Position numbers and translations under genes: made by a program. The notes under the pieces were generated by a model. The model saw only the letters and a list, made by a program, of their open reading frames with translations. It was not told where the DNA came from and did not search any database. Of a DNA stretch of 41,187 nt, positions 24,861-32,929 are shown piece after piece. Source of the stretch: Pediococcus ethanolidurans (GTDB lineage: Bacteria; Bacillota; Bacilli; Lactobacillales; Lactobacillaceae); NCBI RefSeq assembly GCF_001437405.1, contig NZ_JQBY01000014.1, positions 1 to 41,187 of the forward strand, read 5' to 3'. Every line of letters begins with the position of its first letter. Position 1 is the first letter of the stretch.

Positions 24861-26446
24861 TTAAATTACCTGATTTTGTGGATCTAAAACCAACGATTCT
24901 GACAACAAGATCTCGCTAAATAAATCATAAATATATTCAGAATTAACCATATGATTTTTGGCCAGATCATAAAGAAATTTGCGCTCCGCATCAAATGCTT
25001 GCATTAAAGCTCGTCTCTGTTCGACACTTTGAATGCTGGTCAAAGTTGTTTTGTCAGTGGTAACTGAACGCCATTGATTGAAAAAAGCATTTAATGTATT
25101 TTTTTGAACCTGATCACGCAAATCATAAATCACAATTTCACGGACTTTGTCACTGAGCTTCATTGTTTTTACATGTTGAATGCCAACGATAACAAGCTCA
25201 TTTCGAAGAATTTTCAACTGAGTTGCTTTGTTCAACTCATCTACATCTACAGGAAGGAGAATTTTGAAAATAACCGTTGACATTAACATACTCAAAATAA
25301 TGACCACCGTCTCAATAAGGATAATTTCGTTAAACAAGACTTGTGAAATACCATTGTTCAAGATCGAAAAAGTCATCGCAAGGGTCACTGTTCCGTGAAC
25401 ACCACCAAGTGCAAATAACACGGCTGTCCTGTTTGTACAGTCAACAATAAAAAACCGTGCATATACATAGCGAACAATTAATAATAAGAAGTAAACTAAG
25501 CCACCAATGATCAACCAACGTAACGAATTACTAATATTGTGTCGTTGATCAAAAATAATTCTTTCCAAACTAAGGCCAAGGACAACAAAAACAAAACTAT
25601 TTAAAACGGCGTTTGAAAAATTAACTAATTGCATGCCTAAATGCATTTGTCGTGGGGATGAAAAACGGCTCCGAGTCGTTTCACTATTATGAACCAGGCC
25701 TGCTGTTACTACTGCAATAATACCGGAAACGCCCACTTTTTCGGCAAGAAAATAAATACAGAATGGTGTTAATAAATAAATTAAAGTTTGTGATGAAATA
25801 ACATTTGCGGAAGACCGCACCAAAAATTGTCGAAAGGCCATAATCATTAAACTTAGAATAGTTCCTAAAGCGATACCACCACCTGCTGAAAAAATAAAAA
25901 GAAAGACATTTTTTTCAAAGGCTACTTGACCGGTTTGCAACCAAAGAAAGGCGGCCTGCAATAAAATAATTCCGGTTGCATCATTAAATAATGATTCCAG
26001 TTGTAAATTTTTTTGATTCTATTTTCAATTGTTCGTCCCTCAATCACTGAATCAAAAGCCGTGGCATCCGTAGGGGTACTGATTGCGGTTACAACCAAGG
26101 CTAAAGGAATTGCTAGAGAGAATATCCGACTAATCAAAAGTGCTGCTAAAATGGCCGATGCAGCAGCTAACCCCACCGCAGTTCCTAAAATATTAGTAAT
26201 TTTATTTTTTACCAACAGAACCGGGGTACTTTGCCCCTCAAAAAATAATAGTGGTGCAATGATAAGCATCATAAAGATACCATCGTTAAAATCTAAAATT
26301 AGATGATTAGTGAACGGAATAATTCCCAGAATAATACCGGCAAATAAGTTAACGTAAGTACTAGAAATATGTGGAACAATTTTTGCAAGAATATCACTAA
26401 TTGCAACAGTAATCAGAATAACAAAAGACGATAACATTAATGACAT
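24861..26446 (-). pseudogene. Na+/H+ antiporter (CPA1, NhaP/YjcE-like), frameshifted
   Basis: Two overlapping frames together encode a full-length antiporter of about 528 aa. The first (from the ATG at 26446, GAGGAG upstream) ends its homology at EGRTIENRIKK. The second continues with NLQLESLFNDATG, including the ND motif of the ion site. The break is in an A7 run on the coding strand (T7 at 26008-26014): one extra A would restore the frame. PTDATAF near residue 128 is the matching CPA1 motif. About twelve TM helices and a cytoplasmic C-terminal region of about 130 aa are present. Either a recent loss, slippage during expression, or a sequencing error. Confidence 0.8.
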
Positions 26447-26487
26447 GTAAAAACTCCTCTCAGTCCTTACAACGGTTAAAAATGTGT

Positions 26488-26511
26488 GTTTAGAAATGCG
26501 TTTAGAAATGC
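26488..26511. repeat. Tandem 12-bp duplication upstream of the antiporter
   Basis: GTTTAGAAATGC occurs twice in direct succession (26488-26499 and 26500-26511) between the MerR gene and the antiporter start. Confidence 0.7.
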
Positions 26512-26542
26512 AATCAATTAAACTTTAGTTCTCAATAACATT

Positions 26543-26962
26543 TTAATTTTTATTCGACTCATTTTTGTCTTTGTGTTGACGTTCAAGTTCACGTAATTCC
26601 TCTTCACTTGATTGAACATGATCATAAAAATGATTTAGTTTAAAATGTAAATGGTCAATCGCCGACTGTAAATCATCACGTTTTTCTTCCATCTCTACCA
26701 TTTGTTCTTTCAACAGTGCGATTTGTTCCTTAGTATTATCTTCTTGATCATCAAATAATTGAATGTAACGGCGCAAATTCTCAATACTCATTCCGGCCGC
26801 TCGCATCTGTTTCACAAAATTAATACGTCGAATAATGCGTTCATCGATTTCGCGATTACCAACCTCACTACGATCAATGACAGGAATTAAAGTTTCTTTT
26901 TCATAGTATCTTATCGTTGCCGAAGAAACTCCGGTTTTTTCACTAGCTTCTTTAATATTCAT
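26543..26962 (-). CDS. MerR family regulator, first copy
   Basis: 139 aa. The N-terminal HTH reads IKEASEKTGVSSATIRYYEKETLIP (quoted in part: GVSSATIRYYE), followed by the second helix pair INFVKQMRAAGMSIENLRRYIQLF, a dimerising coiled coil (about residues 75-115) and a short charged tail without a cysteine pair. This fits the small-molecule or aldehyde/quinone-responsive MerR group rather than metal sensors. AAGGAG precedes the ATG. It heads the antiporter, Rossmann and NTF2-like genes, and is related to the MerR protein at 29671-30063. Confidence 0.9.
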   Translation of the reverse strand: MNIKEASEKTGVSSATIRYYEKETLIPVIDRSEVGNREIDERIIRRINFVKQMRAAGMSIENLRRYIQLFDDQEDNTKEQIALLKEQMVEMEEKRDDLQSAIDHLHFKLNHFYDHVQSSEEELRELERQHKDKNESNKN

Positions 26963-27453
26963 CTTAATTCTCCTTATTATTAACTGTTCATTCTTATCAA
27001 CAACTACATCATAATACTTTAAGTATATTTAATAACGAACAATAAATTTCAGCTAAAGGTTGAAACTACAAAGGCACATCTCGTTAACTGATATAAAAGC
27101 GTTTATGATAACAAAATTAGATTAAATTGCCGTCTTCCAGCAAATTCGGGCTGGAACGTAGTGGGCACGACTTAGAGCCGAAATGCACGTCTCTAAGCTC
27201 GGCCTTATTCTTAGTAATTTATTACTTAGAATAAGGCCGAGTTTGAAGACAAGCGCACCTCTTGGCTTCAAATCGTGCCCACCCCGTTCCAGACCAGGTG
27301 AGCCGTAGGACGGCAGTTAGGACTCTGTTTGTAAACTAAGTTGGTTAACGTCAGTTATTGAAGTAATTTTTGATGCTTTCAACCTTTAAATTTAAATTTC
27401 AGTTTTAAATTATTTTCAGTTATTCCTTAATATACATCAATTCATTTTTTTAT
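26963..27453. other. Gene-free interval with promoter region and a structured repeat
   Basis: No open frame is supported over these 491 bases. The right part upstream of the MerR gene holds the small palindrome ATACTTTAAGTAT (27015-27027), possibly the MerR operator. The middle holds the large foldable element (separate entry). The left part up to the MFS exporter is AT-rich without recognisable signals. Confidence 0.6.
27128..27315. repeat. Four-way-junction intergenic element
   Basis: Nested inverted repeats: outer TGCCGTC/GACGGCA (27128-27134, 27309-27315); CTGGAACG/CGTTCCAG (27151-27158, 27285-27292); GTGGGCACGA/TCGTGCCCAC (27161-27170, 27273-27282). Inside are three adjoining hairpins: 27171-27197 (CTTAGAG/CTCTAAG), 27198-27241 (21-bp stem, one mismatch) and 27242-27272 (TTTGAAG/CTTCAAA plus CAAG/CTTG). 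The hairpins abut one another and the basal stem without a free base. No coding frame. It may be a mobile repeat family or an RNA element. Confidence 0.8.
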
Positions 27454-28807
27454 TTATCCTTTTTTTGGCACAATCATAATAAAGGTCAGCAACAACGCCA
27501 AAATAAGAAAAATCACGCCACCTCGTAATGCCCAATCAGTGCGACTAACTAAATCACTTGAACCCGCAAAAAATGTACTCAAAACAACTAAAATGGCCAA
27601 CCCTAATGAACCACCAACTTGATGAGCAACATTCACAATTCCAGAAGCAGCTCCCGCATCTTGAGCATCAATCTGAGCAATACCAGCAGTTGTTAATGGA
27701 CTTAAAGCGGCTCCTTGACCTGCTCCTATTAGGATCATTGGTAAAGCAATTGCCAAAATATAATTACTACCATTTCCAGCAAAACTTAACCAGAACATTC
27801 CGATAATCGTTAAACTAAGTCCAAAAACGAGCGTCATGCCGTTTCCAAATTTCGCAGTTAGTTCGGATACTTGTAACGCACTGATGAAATTTGCAATAGT
27901 CATTGGGAAAAATCCTAATCCAGCCATTAATGGAGAAAAACCATAAACTTCTTGTAAGAACTGCGTAATAAAGAACCAAAACGCCATCATGGCACCAAGA
28001 AATAACAATCTCGCTAAATAGGCGCCTGTACGCTCAGAGTTTTTAAAAACACGTAAGGGCATAATGGGTTGCTTTAGCTTCACGCCAAACAAACAATGCA
28101 AGTAAAACAATCGCTAATCCAATCCAGTACCAAGCTGAAGCACGATCAGAAAGGAGTAAAATACCATATACCAAACTAATCATGCCAATCAATGACAGAA
28201 CTGAACCAAGACCATCAAAAGAACCTTTTTGTGATTTACTGGATCGCACAACCTTAGTTGACCAAATAAACATGCCAATGGCAATTGGTACATTAACAAA
28301 AAACGCATAGCGCCAACTTAATAAGCTTGCGAACAACCCACCAATAACCAAACCTAAACTGGCTCCAATGCCAGCCACAGCACCATAATCAGCTACAGCG
28401 CGTATTCGTTTTTCTCCGGTCGGAATACTATCCATTAATAAGGCCAAAGTAGATGGTGCTAATGCGGCGGCTCCAGCACCTTGAAATCCTCGCGCAATAA
28501 TTAACCAAATCATGTTATTAGCCAGGCCTACCAATAAGGAACCTAAACCAAAAATAATCAATCCTAAGTTAAAAATTCGTTTTCGTCCGGCAATATCACC
28601 TAGGCGACCGCCGAGTAATAATAGGCCACCAAAAATAATGGTATAGGCGTTTTGAACCCAAGTAAGATTAGCCGTTGATAAATGTAAATCTGTCTGAATT
28701 TTCGGTAGTGCCGTAATCACCACTGAAACATCTAATACGGTCATAAAATAACTAACCAAAACGATTGATAAAACTGTAAATTCATATTTTGAAAATTTAC
28801 TTTGCAT
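27454..28807 (-). pseudogene. MFS drug exporter, DHA2/14-TM type, frameshifted
   Basis: Two overlapping frames give one exporter of about 450 aa. The first begins at ATG 28807 (AGGAG upstream) with FSKYEFTVLSIVLVSYFMTVLD and runs to LALFVWREAK. The second resumes with QPIMPLRVFKNSERTGAYLARLL. The break at about 28062-28068 is explained by one extra base in the AAA of GCTAAAGCAACCC. Motifs VVITALPKIQTDL and GGRLGDIAGRKRIF (motif A) are intact. Its promoter has a MerR-type 19-bp spacer. As written it would give a protein of about 254 aa with only the first half of the helices. Confidence 0.82.
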
Positions 28808-28845
28808 ATTTGTTCTCCTCATTTCTTGTTTGACTACAAGAAAGA

Positions 28846-28876
28846 AGTATAAAGGGTTACAGTAACTGCAAGGCAA
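28846..28876 (-). promoter_or_regulatory. MerR-type promoter of the MFS exporter
   Basis: Minus strand TTGCCT (28871-28876) and TATACT (28846-28851) with a 19-bp spacer. The core begins CCTTGCAGT, like the two other 19-bp-spacer promoters in this region, though its second half differs. Confidence 0.6.
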
Positions 28877-28910
28877 GCTTTTTTTGAAAAAATTTGGTAA
28901 ACATTTTCAA

Positions 28911-28956
28911 AAAAGTGTCATGCATTTTAAAATTAAAAATACATGACACTTTTCTA
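28911..28956. terminator. Terminator between the Rossmann protein gene and the MFS exporter
   Basis: AAAAGTGTCATG (28911-28922) pairs perfectly with CATGACACTTTT (28942-28953). A-rich left flank gives U on the minus strand, ending the merR-Rossmann transcript. Confidence 0.8.
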
Positions 28957-28975
28957 TCACTCAATATTTTTTTAT

Positions 28976-29626
28976 TTAATAAACGGGACGATCTGAACCT
29001 TGAGTTGCTGGATCAGCGATTCCCAAGCTATCCTTAAAGCCAAACTTCGGATCAGCAACAATCTTCAACACAACATCTGCAATGCTTTGACGTGACCCTG
29101 ACACCCCATTATATGATTCGTTTTTATGAGTTACCACGTACTTAACTTCATTACGATCATTTAACCATGGCAATCGCAGCGTCGTATAATTTAGCCCAGA
29201 ATCGGCAAGTAATTTATCAGAATTGATGGCAGCCTGTAAACCACTCATTACACTTTGACGATTCCAGCGTCCAAACTCACCAGGAACTTCGTCATAAATC
29301 CCTAAAATATTTGTGAAAATAACTCGCGTCACATTGTTAGCTTTCATCGCCTCAATTACATTCTTGGTCCAAACATTATTACTAGTGTGGTCAACAACAG
29401 CGACAAAAACCACATCTTGTCCGGCAACAGCATCATTTACATCATTTTTATCGTCTAAACTACCTTCAATAATCTTTACACGAGAATTATCCGTCAAATC
29501 GCTTAGTCGTGAACTTCTACGTAAAAATAAAGTAAGTTCAACATCTTTGAAAGCTGTTTCATTCAAAATTCGTTTTTCAACAATTTTAGCAATTTGACCG
29601 TTTGCTGCCATAATTAATAATTTCAT
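28976..29626 (-). CDS. NAD(P)-binding Rossmann protein, atypical SDR, second copy
   Basis: 216 aa, cytosolic. The N-terminal motif MAANGQIAKIV replaces the usual GATGxxG by GANG-like AANGQIA, and TNILGIYDEVPGEFGRW stands where classical SDRs carry Ser/Tyr. It shares the C-terminal KFGFKDSLGIADP with the paralogue at 24231. The likely role is an NAD(P)H-dependent reductase or redox-sensing binder. GGAGGAA precedes the ATG. It is cotranscribed with the merR gene 44 nt upstream. Confidence 0.85.
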   Translation of the reverse strand: MKLLIMAANGQIAKIVEKRILNETAFKDVELTLFLRRSSRLSDLTDNSRVKIIEGSLDDKNDVNDAVAGQDVVFVAVVDHTSNNVWTKNVIEAMKANNVTRVIFTNILGIYDEVPGEFGRWNRQSVMSGLQAAINSDKLLADSGLNYTTLRLPWLNDRNEVKYVVTHKNESYNGVSGSRQSIADVVLKIVADPKFGFKDSLGIADPATQGSDRPVY

Positions 29627-29670
29627 TTTGTATTCCTCCGATTGATTTTTATTTCAATTCTTTTTAATCA

Positions 29671-30063
29671 TTAGTTCTTTGCCTCATAAGCCAATTTTTC
29701 ATTCTCATAATTAAGTGTATGATCTTCAAAGTGGTCTATTTTAAAATCAAGATATTTAATTGTTTTTTCAATTTCTTTGCGTTGCTCATCTAAGTCCTGC
29801 CGTTGATCTATTAATAATGATTTTCGCGAATTCGCGGTTTGTTTTCCTTCTCGATATAGTTTTACAAATTCAATCAATGCTTCAATTGACATACCAGCCT
29901 TTCGTAAAGCTTTAATGTAGAAAACCCAATTCATATCACGTTCACTATAATCCCGATAACCACTGTCATTACGTTTAATTTCAGGCAATAATCCTAAACG
30001 TTCCCAATAGCGGAGCGTATCTTTAGTTAAATCGAATTTTTTACTGACACCATTAATATTCAT
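29671..30063 (-). CDS. MerR family regulator, second copy
   Basis: 130 aa. HTH region VSKKFDLTKDTLRYWERLGLLP near the N-terminus (quoted in part: TKDTLRYWERLGLLP), FYIKALRKAGMSIEALIEFVKLY as the second DNA-binding part, and a coiled coil (about residues 75-115) without a metal-binding cysteine. The ATG at 30061-30063 follows GAGG; the longer frame starts 12 codons upstream without a site. Its own promoter and that of the flavodoxin-dehydrogenase operon carry near-identical 19-bp-spacer elements, so it probably controls both. Confidence 0.9.
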   Translation of the reverse strand: MNINGVSKKFDLTKDTLRYWERLGLLPEIKRNDSGYRDYSERDMNWVFYIKALRKAGMSIEALIEFVKLYREGKQTANSRKSLLIDQRQDLDEQRKEIEKTIKYLDFKIDHFEDHTLNYENEKLAYEAKN

Positions 30064-30108
30064 CGTTACTCGCCTCTTTGTTTTAAACAATTTTTTCATT
30101 ACTTTGTT

Positions 30109-30139
30109 ATTCTAAACCCTTGTGTGAACTCCAAGGCAA
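30109..30139 (-). promoter_or_regulatory. MerR-type promoter/operator of the merR-Rossmann operon
   Basis: Minus strand TTGCCT (30134-30139) and TAGAAT (30109-30114) with a 19-bp spacer. The spacer dyad CCTTGGAGTTCACACAAGG has CCTTG/CAAGG arms, the usual MerR operator geometry. Confidence 0.75.
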
Positions 30140-30146
30140 GAGAAAA

Positions 30147-30185
30147 ATAAAAGATCTCCCATTTATTCTATAGGAAATCTTTTTA
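30147..30185 (-). terminator. Terminator of the semialdehyde dehydrogenase operon
   Basis: AAAAGAT-TCC pairs with GGA-ATCTTTT (one mismatch; arms at about 30149-30159 and 30173-30184), with an AT-rich left flank giving U on the minus strand. Confidence 0.65.
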
Positions 30186-30191
30186 ATTTCA

Positions 30192-31613
30192 TTAATCAGG
30201 ATCAGTTGCCACTAAACCACCGGCTAAATTAGCCATATTAGGTTTATCAGCCGTCACAATTAATTGTTCATTCACAAAAGCATTTAAACCTAACTGACTC
30301 ATTTCACGGCCATAGCCTGAGTTTTTAACACCGCCAAATGGTAAATCTGGTAAGGAGGCCATAAAGTTGTTAACAAAAACCATCCCGGTTTCAATTTGAC
30401 TAGCTACTTTAGTTCCACGTTTAGGGTCGCCACTAAAGACAATTCCACCTAAACCTAAATCAGAATCATTGGCCAGATCAATCGCTTCTTGATCACTATT
30501 CACCTTGTATACCTGGGCTACGGGACCAAACATCTCTTCAGAATAGACAGGATTATTCTTCTCAATATTCGTCAAAATAGTTGGTTGGAAGAACTGTCCA
30601 GGCAAATCTACTTTTTCATTACCATAATAAACAGTGGCGCCATTTTCAATTGCCTTATCGACTTGGTCTTGTAATTTTTCTTTTGCGCGTTTGGAGTTCA
30701 TCGGTGCCAAAGTTGTTTGACTATCCATTGGATCTCCAGGCTTAACGTTTGCAAAATTCTCTTTTAAATTTTTTAGAAATTGATCATACAAATTAGCCGA
30801 TACAATAAAACGTTTCGATGAAGTACATACCTGACCCGCATTATATAATCGTGCTCGCCAAGCAATATCGGCCACGCTATCAATATCTGCATCATCCAAA
30901 ACGATAAAGGCATCGGTGCCTCCCAATTCCATCGTATTTTTCTTCAAGTTTTCACCAGCAGTTTTTGCCACACTCCGACCACCACGTTCGGAACCGGTTA
31001 AGGCAACTCCTTGTACCCGTGAATCTGCAATAATTTCACTAACTTGATCATAACTTAAGAACATATTCTGCAAACTCGCATTTGGTGCAGCAGATTTCTT
31101 AATTACATTCTCAAACGCAACTGCAGATCCAGGTGTATTTGAAGCATGTTTCAGAATCATGGGATTACCTACCATAAAGTTTGGTGCAAACACACGCATA
31201 ATTTGATACATTGGAAAGTTCCACGGTTCAACCATCATTAGAACGCCCAAAGAATGTTTTTGAATTTGAGCATCACCCGTGGCAATTGTTTCTATCTTAG
31301 TCGGTGCTAATAATTTTGTACCGTGATCCGCAAAGTAATCCGCAATCATTGCACAAAGTTCTACTTCACCTTGAGCTTCACGATATAGTTTTCCCATATC
31401 AGTTACCATTGCTTTAGCAAGTTGAGCTTGATGGTCACGAAAAAGTTGGGCAATTTCATGTAACTGATTTGCACGACTTTCTGGTGTTTCATGCTCCCAT
31501 TTTTTAAATAGCTGATGGCCAGCAGAAAGTGCGTTTTCGACGTCATCGGCCGTTGCATTAGGATACTCTTTAACAAGTTCATTTGTATAAGGATTGATTG
31601 TTTTATATGCCAT
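30192..31613 (-). CDS. NAD(P)-dependent succinate-semialdehyde/aldehyde dehydrogenase
   Basis: 473-aa cytosolic enzyme oxidising an aldehyde to the acid. Catalytic Cys263 is in NAGQVCTSSKR, general base Glu229 in MELGGTD, and the oxyanion/cofactor residues are Asn132 (PWNFP) and Lys155 (LKHAS). The shortened N-terminus and LGG/ELGGTDAFIV pattern place it with GabD-like enzymes. GGAGG precedes the ATG. It follows the flavodoxin gene by 48 nt in an operon with a MerR-type promoter, so a response to reactive aldehydes is likely. The physiological substrate is unknown. Confidence 0.9.
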   Translation of the reverse strand: MAYKTINPYTNELVKEYPNATADDVENALSAGHQLFKKWEHETPESRANQLHEIAQLFRDHQAQLAKAMVTDMGKLYREAQGEVELCAMIADYFADHGTKLLAPTKIETIATGDAQIQKHSLGVLMMVEPWNFPMYQIMRVFAPNFMVGNPMILKHASNTPGSAVAFENVIKKSAAPNASLQNMFLSYDQVSEIIADSRVQGVALTGSERGGRSVAKTAGENLKKNTMELGGTDAFIVLDDADIDSVADIAWRARLYNAGQVCTSSKRFIVSANLYDQFLKNLKENFANVKPGDPMDSQTTLAPMNSKRAKEKLQDQVDKAIENGATVYYGNEKVDLPGQFFQPTILTNIEKNNPVYSEEMFGPVAQVYKVNSDQEAIDLANDSDLGLGGIVFSGDPKRGTKVASQIETGMVFVNNFMASLPDLPFGGVKNSGYGREMSQLGLNAFVNEQLIVTADKPNMANLAGGLVATDPD

Positions 31614-31661
31614 TATTTTCCTCCATATTTAAATAGGTTTACTCTAATTAATTTAAAAATG

Positions 31662-32078
31662 TCACTCTAATACTAATGTAGCACCATTCTTCTTTGCTAA
31701 TTTTTCAATTACATCAATTGTATCGGCTAACGGTGTCGATGCACTCGTTGAAAATGCTACAACCTCTTTGCCAGTAAAATCCACTTGCTCAAATAAACTA
31801 TGGATGATCATTGGCGGTTGAGACCACCAAGTCGGATAACCCACATAAATTTTTGAATACTTGCTTAAGTTTGGTAGTGGATTCCCCAGTTTCGGGTGAA
31901 TCTGATGATCCTTTTCATTTTGTCCAGCAGCTACAAGGCCATCATAACTAGTTGGATAAGGTACGGCTGGTTGTAATTGAAAGATATCAGCCCCAATCCT
32001 TTGTTGTAATTTTTCTGCAGCCTTTTTAGTAGTTCCTGAAACTGAAAAATAAATAATTAATGATCTTTTGGCCGTCAC
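31662..32078 (-). CDS. Flavodoxin family protein
   Basis: 138-aa FMN-binding electron carrier or reductase subunit. The phosphate loop is YFSVSGTTKKAAEKL at the N-terminus and the flavin-stacking loop is VGYPTWWSQPP in the middle, as in short flavodoxin-like proteins of lactobacilli. The GTG at 32076-32078 is chosen since AAAGGAAG is 8 nt upstream; the GTG three codons earlier touches the site. First gene of the operon with the aldehyde dehydrogenase. Confidence 0.85.
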   Translation of the reverse strand: MTAKRSLIIYFSVSGTTKKAAEKLQQRIGADIFQLQPAVPYPTSYDGLVAAGQNEKDHQIHPKLGNPLPNLSKYSKIYVGYPTWWSQPPMIIHSLFEQVDFTGKEVVAFSTSASTPLADTIDVIEKLAKKNGATLVLE

Positions 32079-32109
32079 TTTGGCCACTTCCTTTCTTAAT
32101 TACAAGATC

Positions 32110-32140
32110 ATCATAAACCTTCGTGTGGACTTCAAGGCAA
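32110..32140 (-). promoter_or_regulatory. MerR-type promoter/operator of the flavodoxin-aldehyde dehydrogenase operon
   Basis: Minus strand TTGCCT (32135-32140) and TATGAT (32110-32115) with a 19-bp spacer. The core CCTTGAAGTCCACACGAAGG is nearly the same as that of the merR promoter at 30109-30139. Confidence 0.75.
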
Positions 32141-32209
32141 CAATTAGTTTCAAAATATTTTAATTTTTTTAATGTATACTAAAAATATATAAAAGAGGAG
32201 GTTACCATT

Positions 32210-32785
32210 TTGAACAAAGAACGTTTAGCAGCTTTTACCGATGCTGTTTTAGCTATTATTATGACTATTTTAGTCTTGGAATTAGAAAAACCCAAAGAAG
32301 TTAACTTGGCTGGACTTTGGGCTCTACGTGCAAACTTTTTTGCCTATACTTTATCCTTTTTTTGGTTAGGATTAATGTGGACGACACATCATAACAACTG
32401 GCATGCAGTCAAAAAAGTATCTAATTCAACCGTATCTTGCTCACTCGTCATGTTATTTTTAGCTTCATTTTTCCCTTATACAACAAGTTTAGTTGCCACA
32501 AATTTTAATAATGTCACCGCACAAGCATTGTACGGTATCATTGCCCTAACCGTCTCGTTTAGTAATATGGCAATTTCACATTCTCTAAAGAAAATTAATC
32601 CTCAAGCACACTTTGGTTGGTTATACTCGTTACCAAATGAATCGGTTATTTTAGATGTGGTAATCAAACTGATTGGTCTAATTATTACCTTAACTATTTA
32701 CGCCCCTGCAATGATTTATGCTATTTTTATTGACATATTTATAGTAGGTTACGCATCCCGTCATCAAACTGGTTTTTTGAAATAA
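32210..32785 (+). CDS. TMEM175 family (DUF1211) channel-like membrane protein, short form
   Basis: 191 aa with five to six TM helices. The pore-helix signature is RLAAFTDAVLAIIMTILVLELEKP at residues 4-27 (quoted in part: FTDAVLAIIMTILVLEL). Unlike the copy at 15.6 kb it lacks the long charged C-terminal tail. TTG is the start codon, with AGGAGG 8 nt upstream and no alternative ATG. Divergent from the flavodoxin operon. Potassium conductance is inferred from the family. Confidence 0.85.
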   Translation: MNKERLAAFTDAVLAIIMTILVLELEKPKEVNLAGLWALRANFFAYTLSFFWLGLMWTTHHNNWHAVKKVSNSTVSCSLVMLFLASFFPYTTSLVATNFNNVTAQALYGIIALTVSFSNMAISHSLKKINPQAHFGWLYSLPNESVILDVVIKLIGLIITLTIYAPAMIYAIFIDIFIVGYASRHQTGFLK

Positions 32786-32858
32786 AAAGTAACATTTCAA
32801 TTGATTTATAATGCTTGAGCTAGGTAGTATATGTTAGTACAAATAGTTTAGATTTGGG

Positions 32859-32886
32859 TTGTTTAAAGGATATATTAGTCTATAAT
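32859..32886 (+). promoter_or_regulatory. Candidate promoter of the glycosyltransferase pair
   Basis: TTGTTT (32859-32864) and TATAAT (32881-32886) with a 16-bp spacer, about 40 nt before the start codon. Confidence 0.45.
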
Positions 32887-32929
32887 TTAACTATAAACAA
32901 AATTTTGAATTTGAAATGAGATGTATAAT

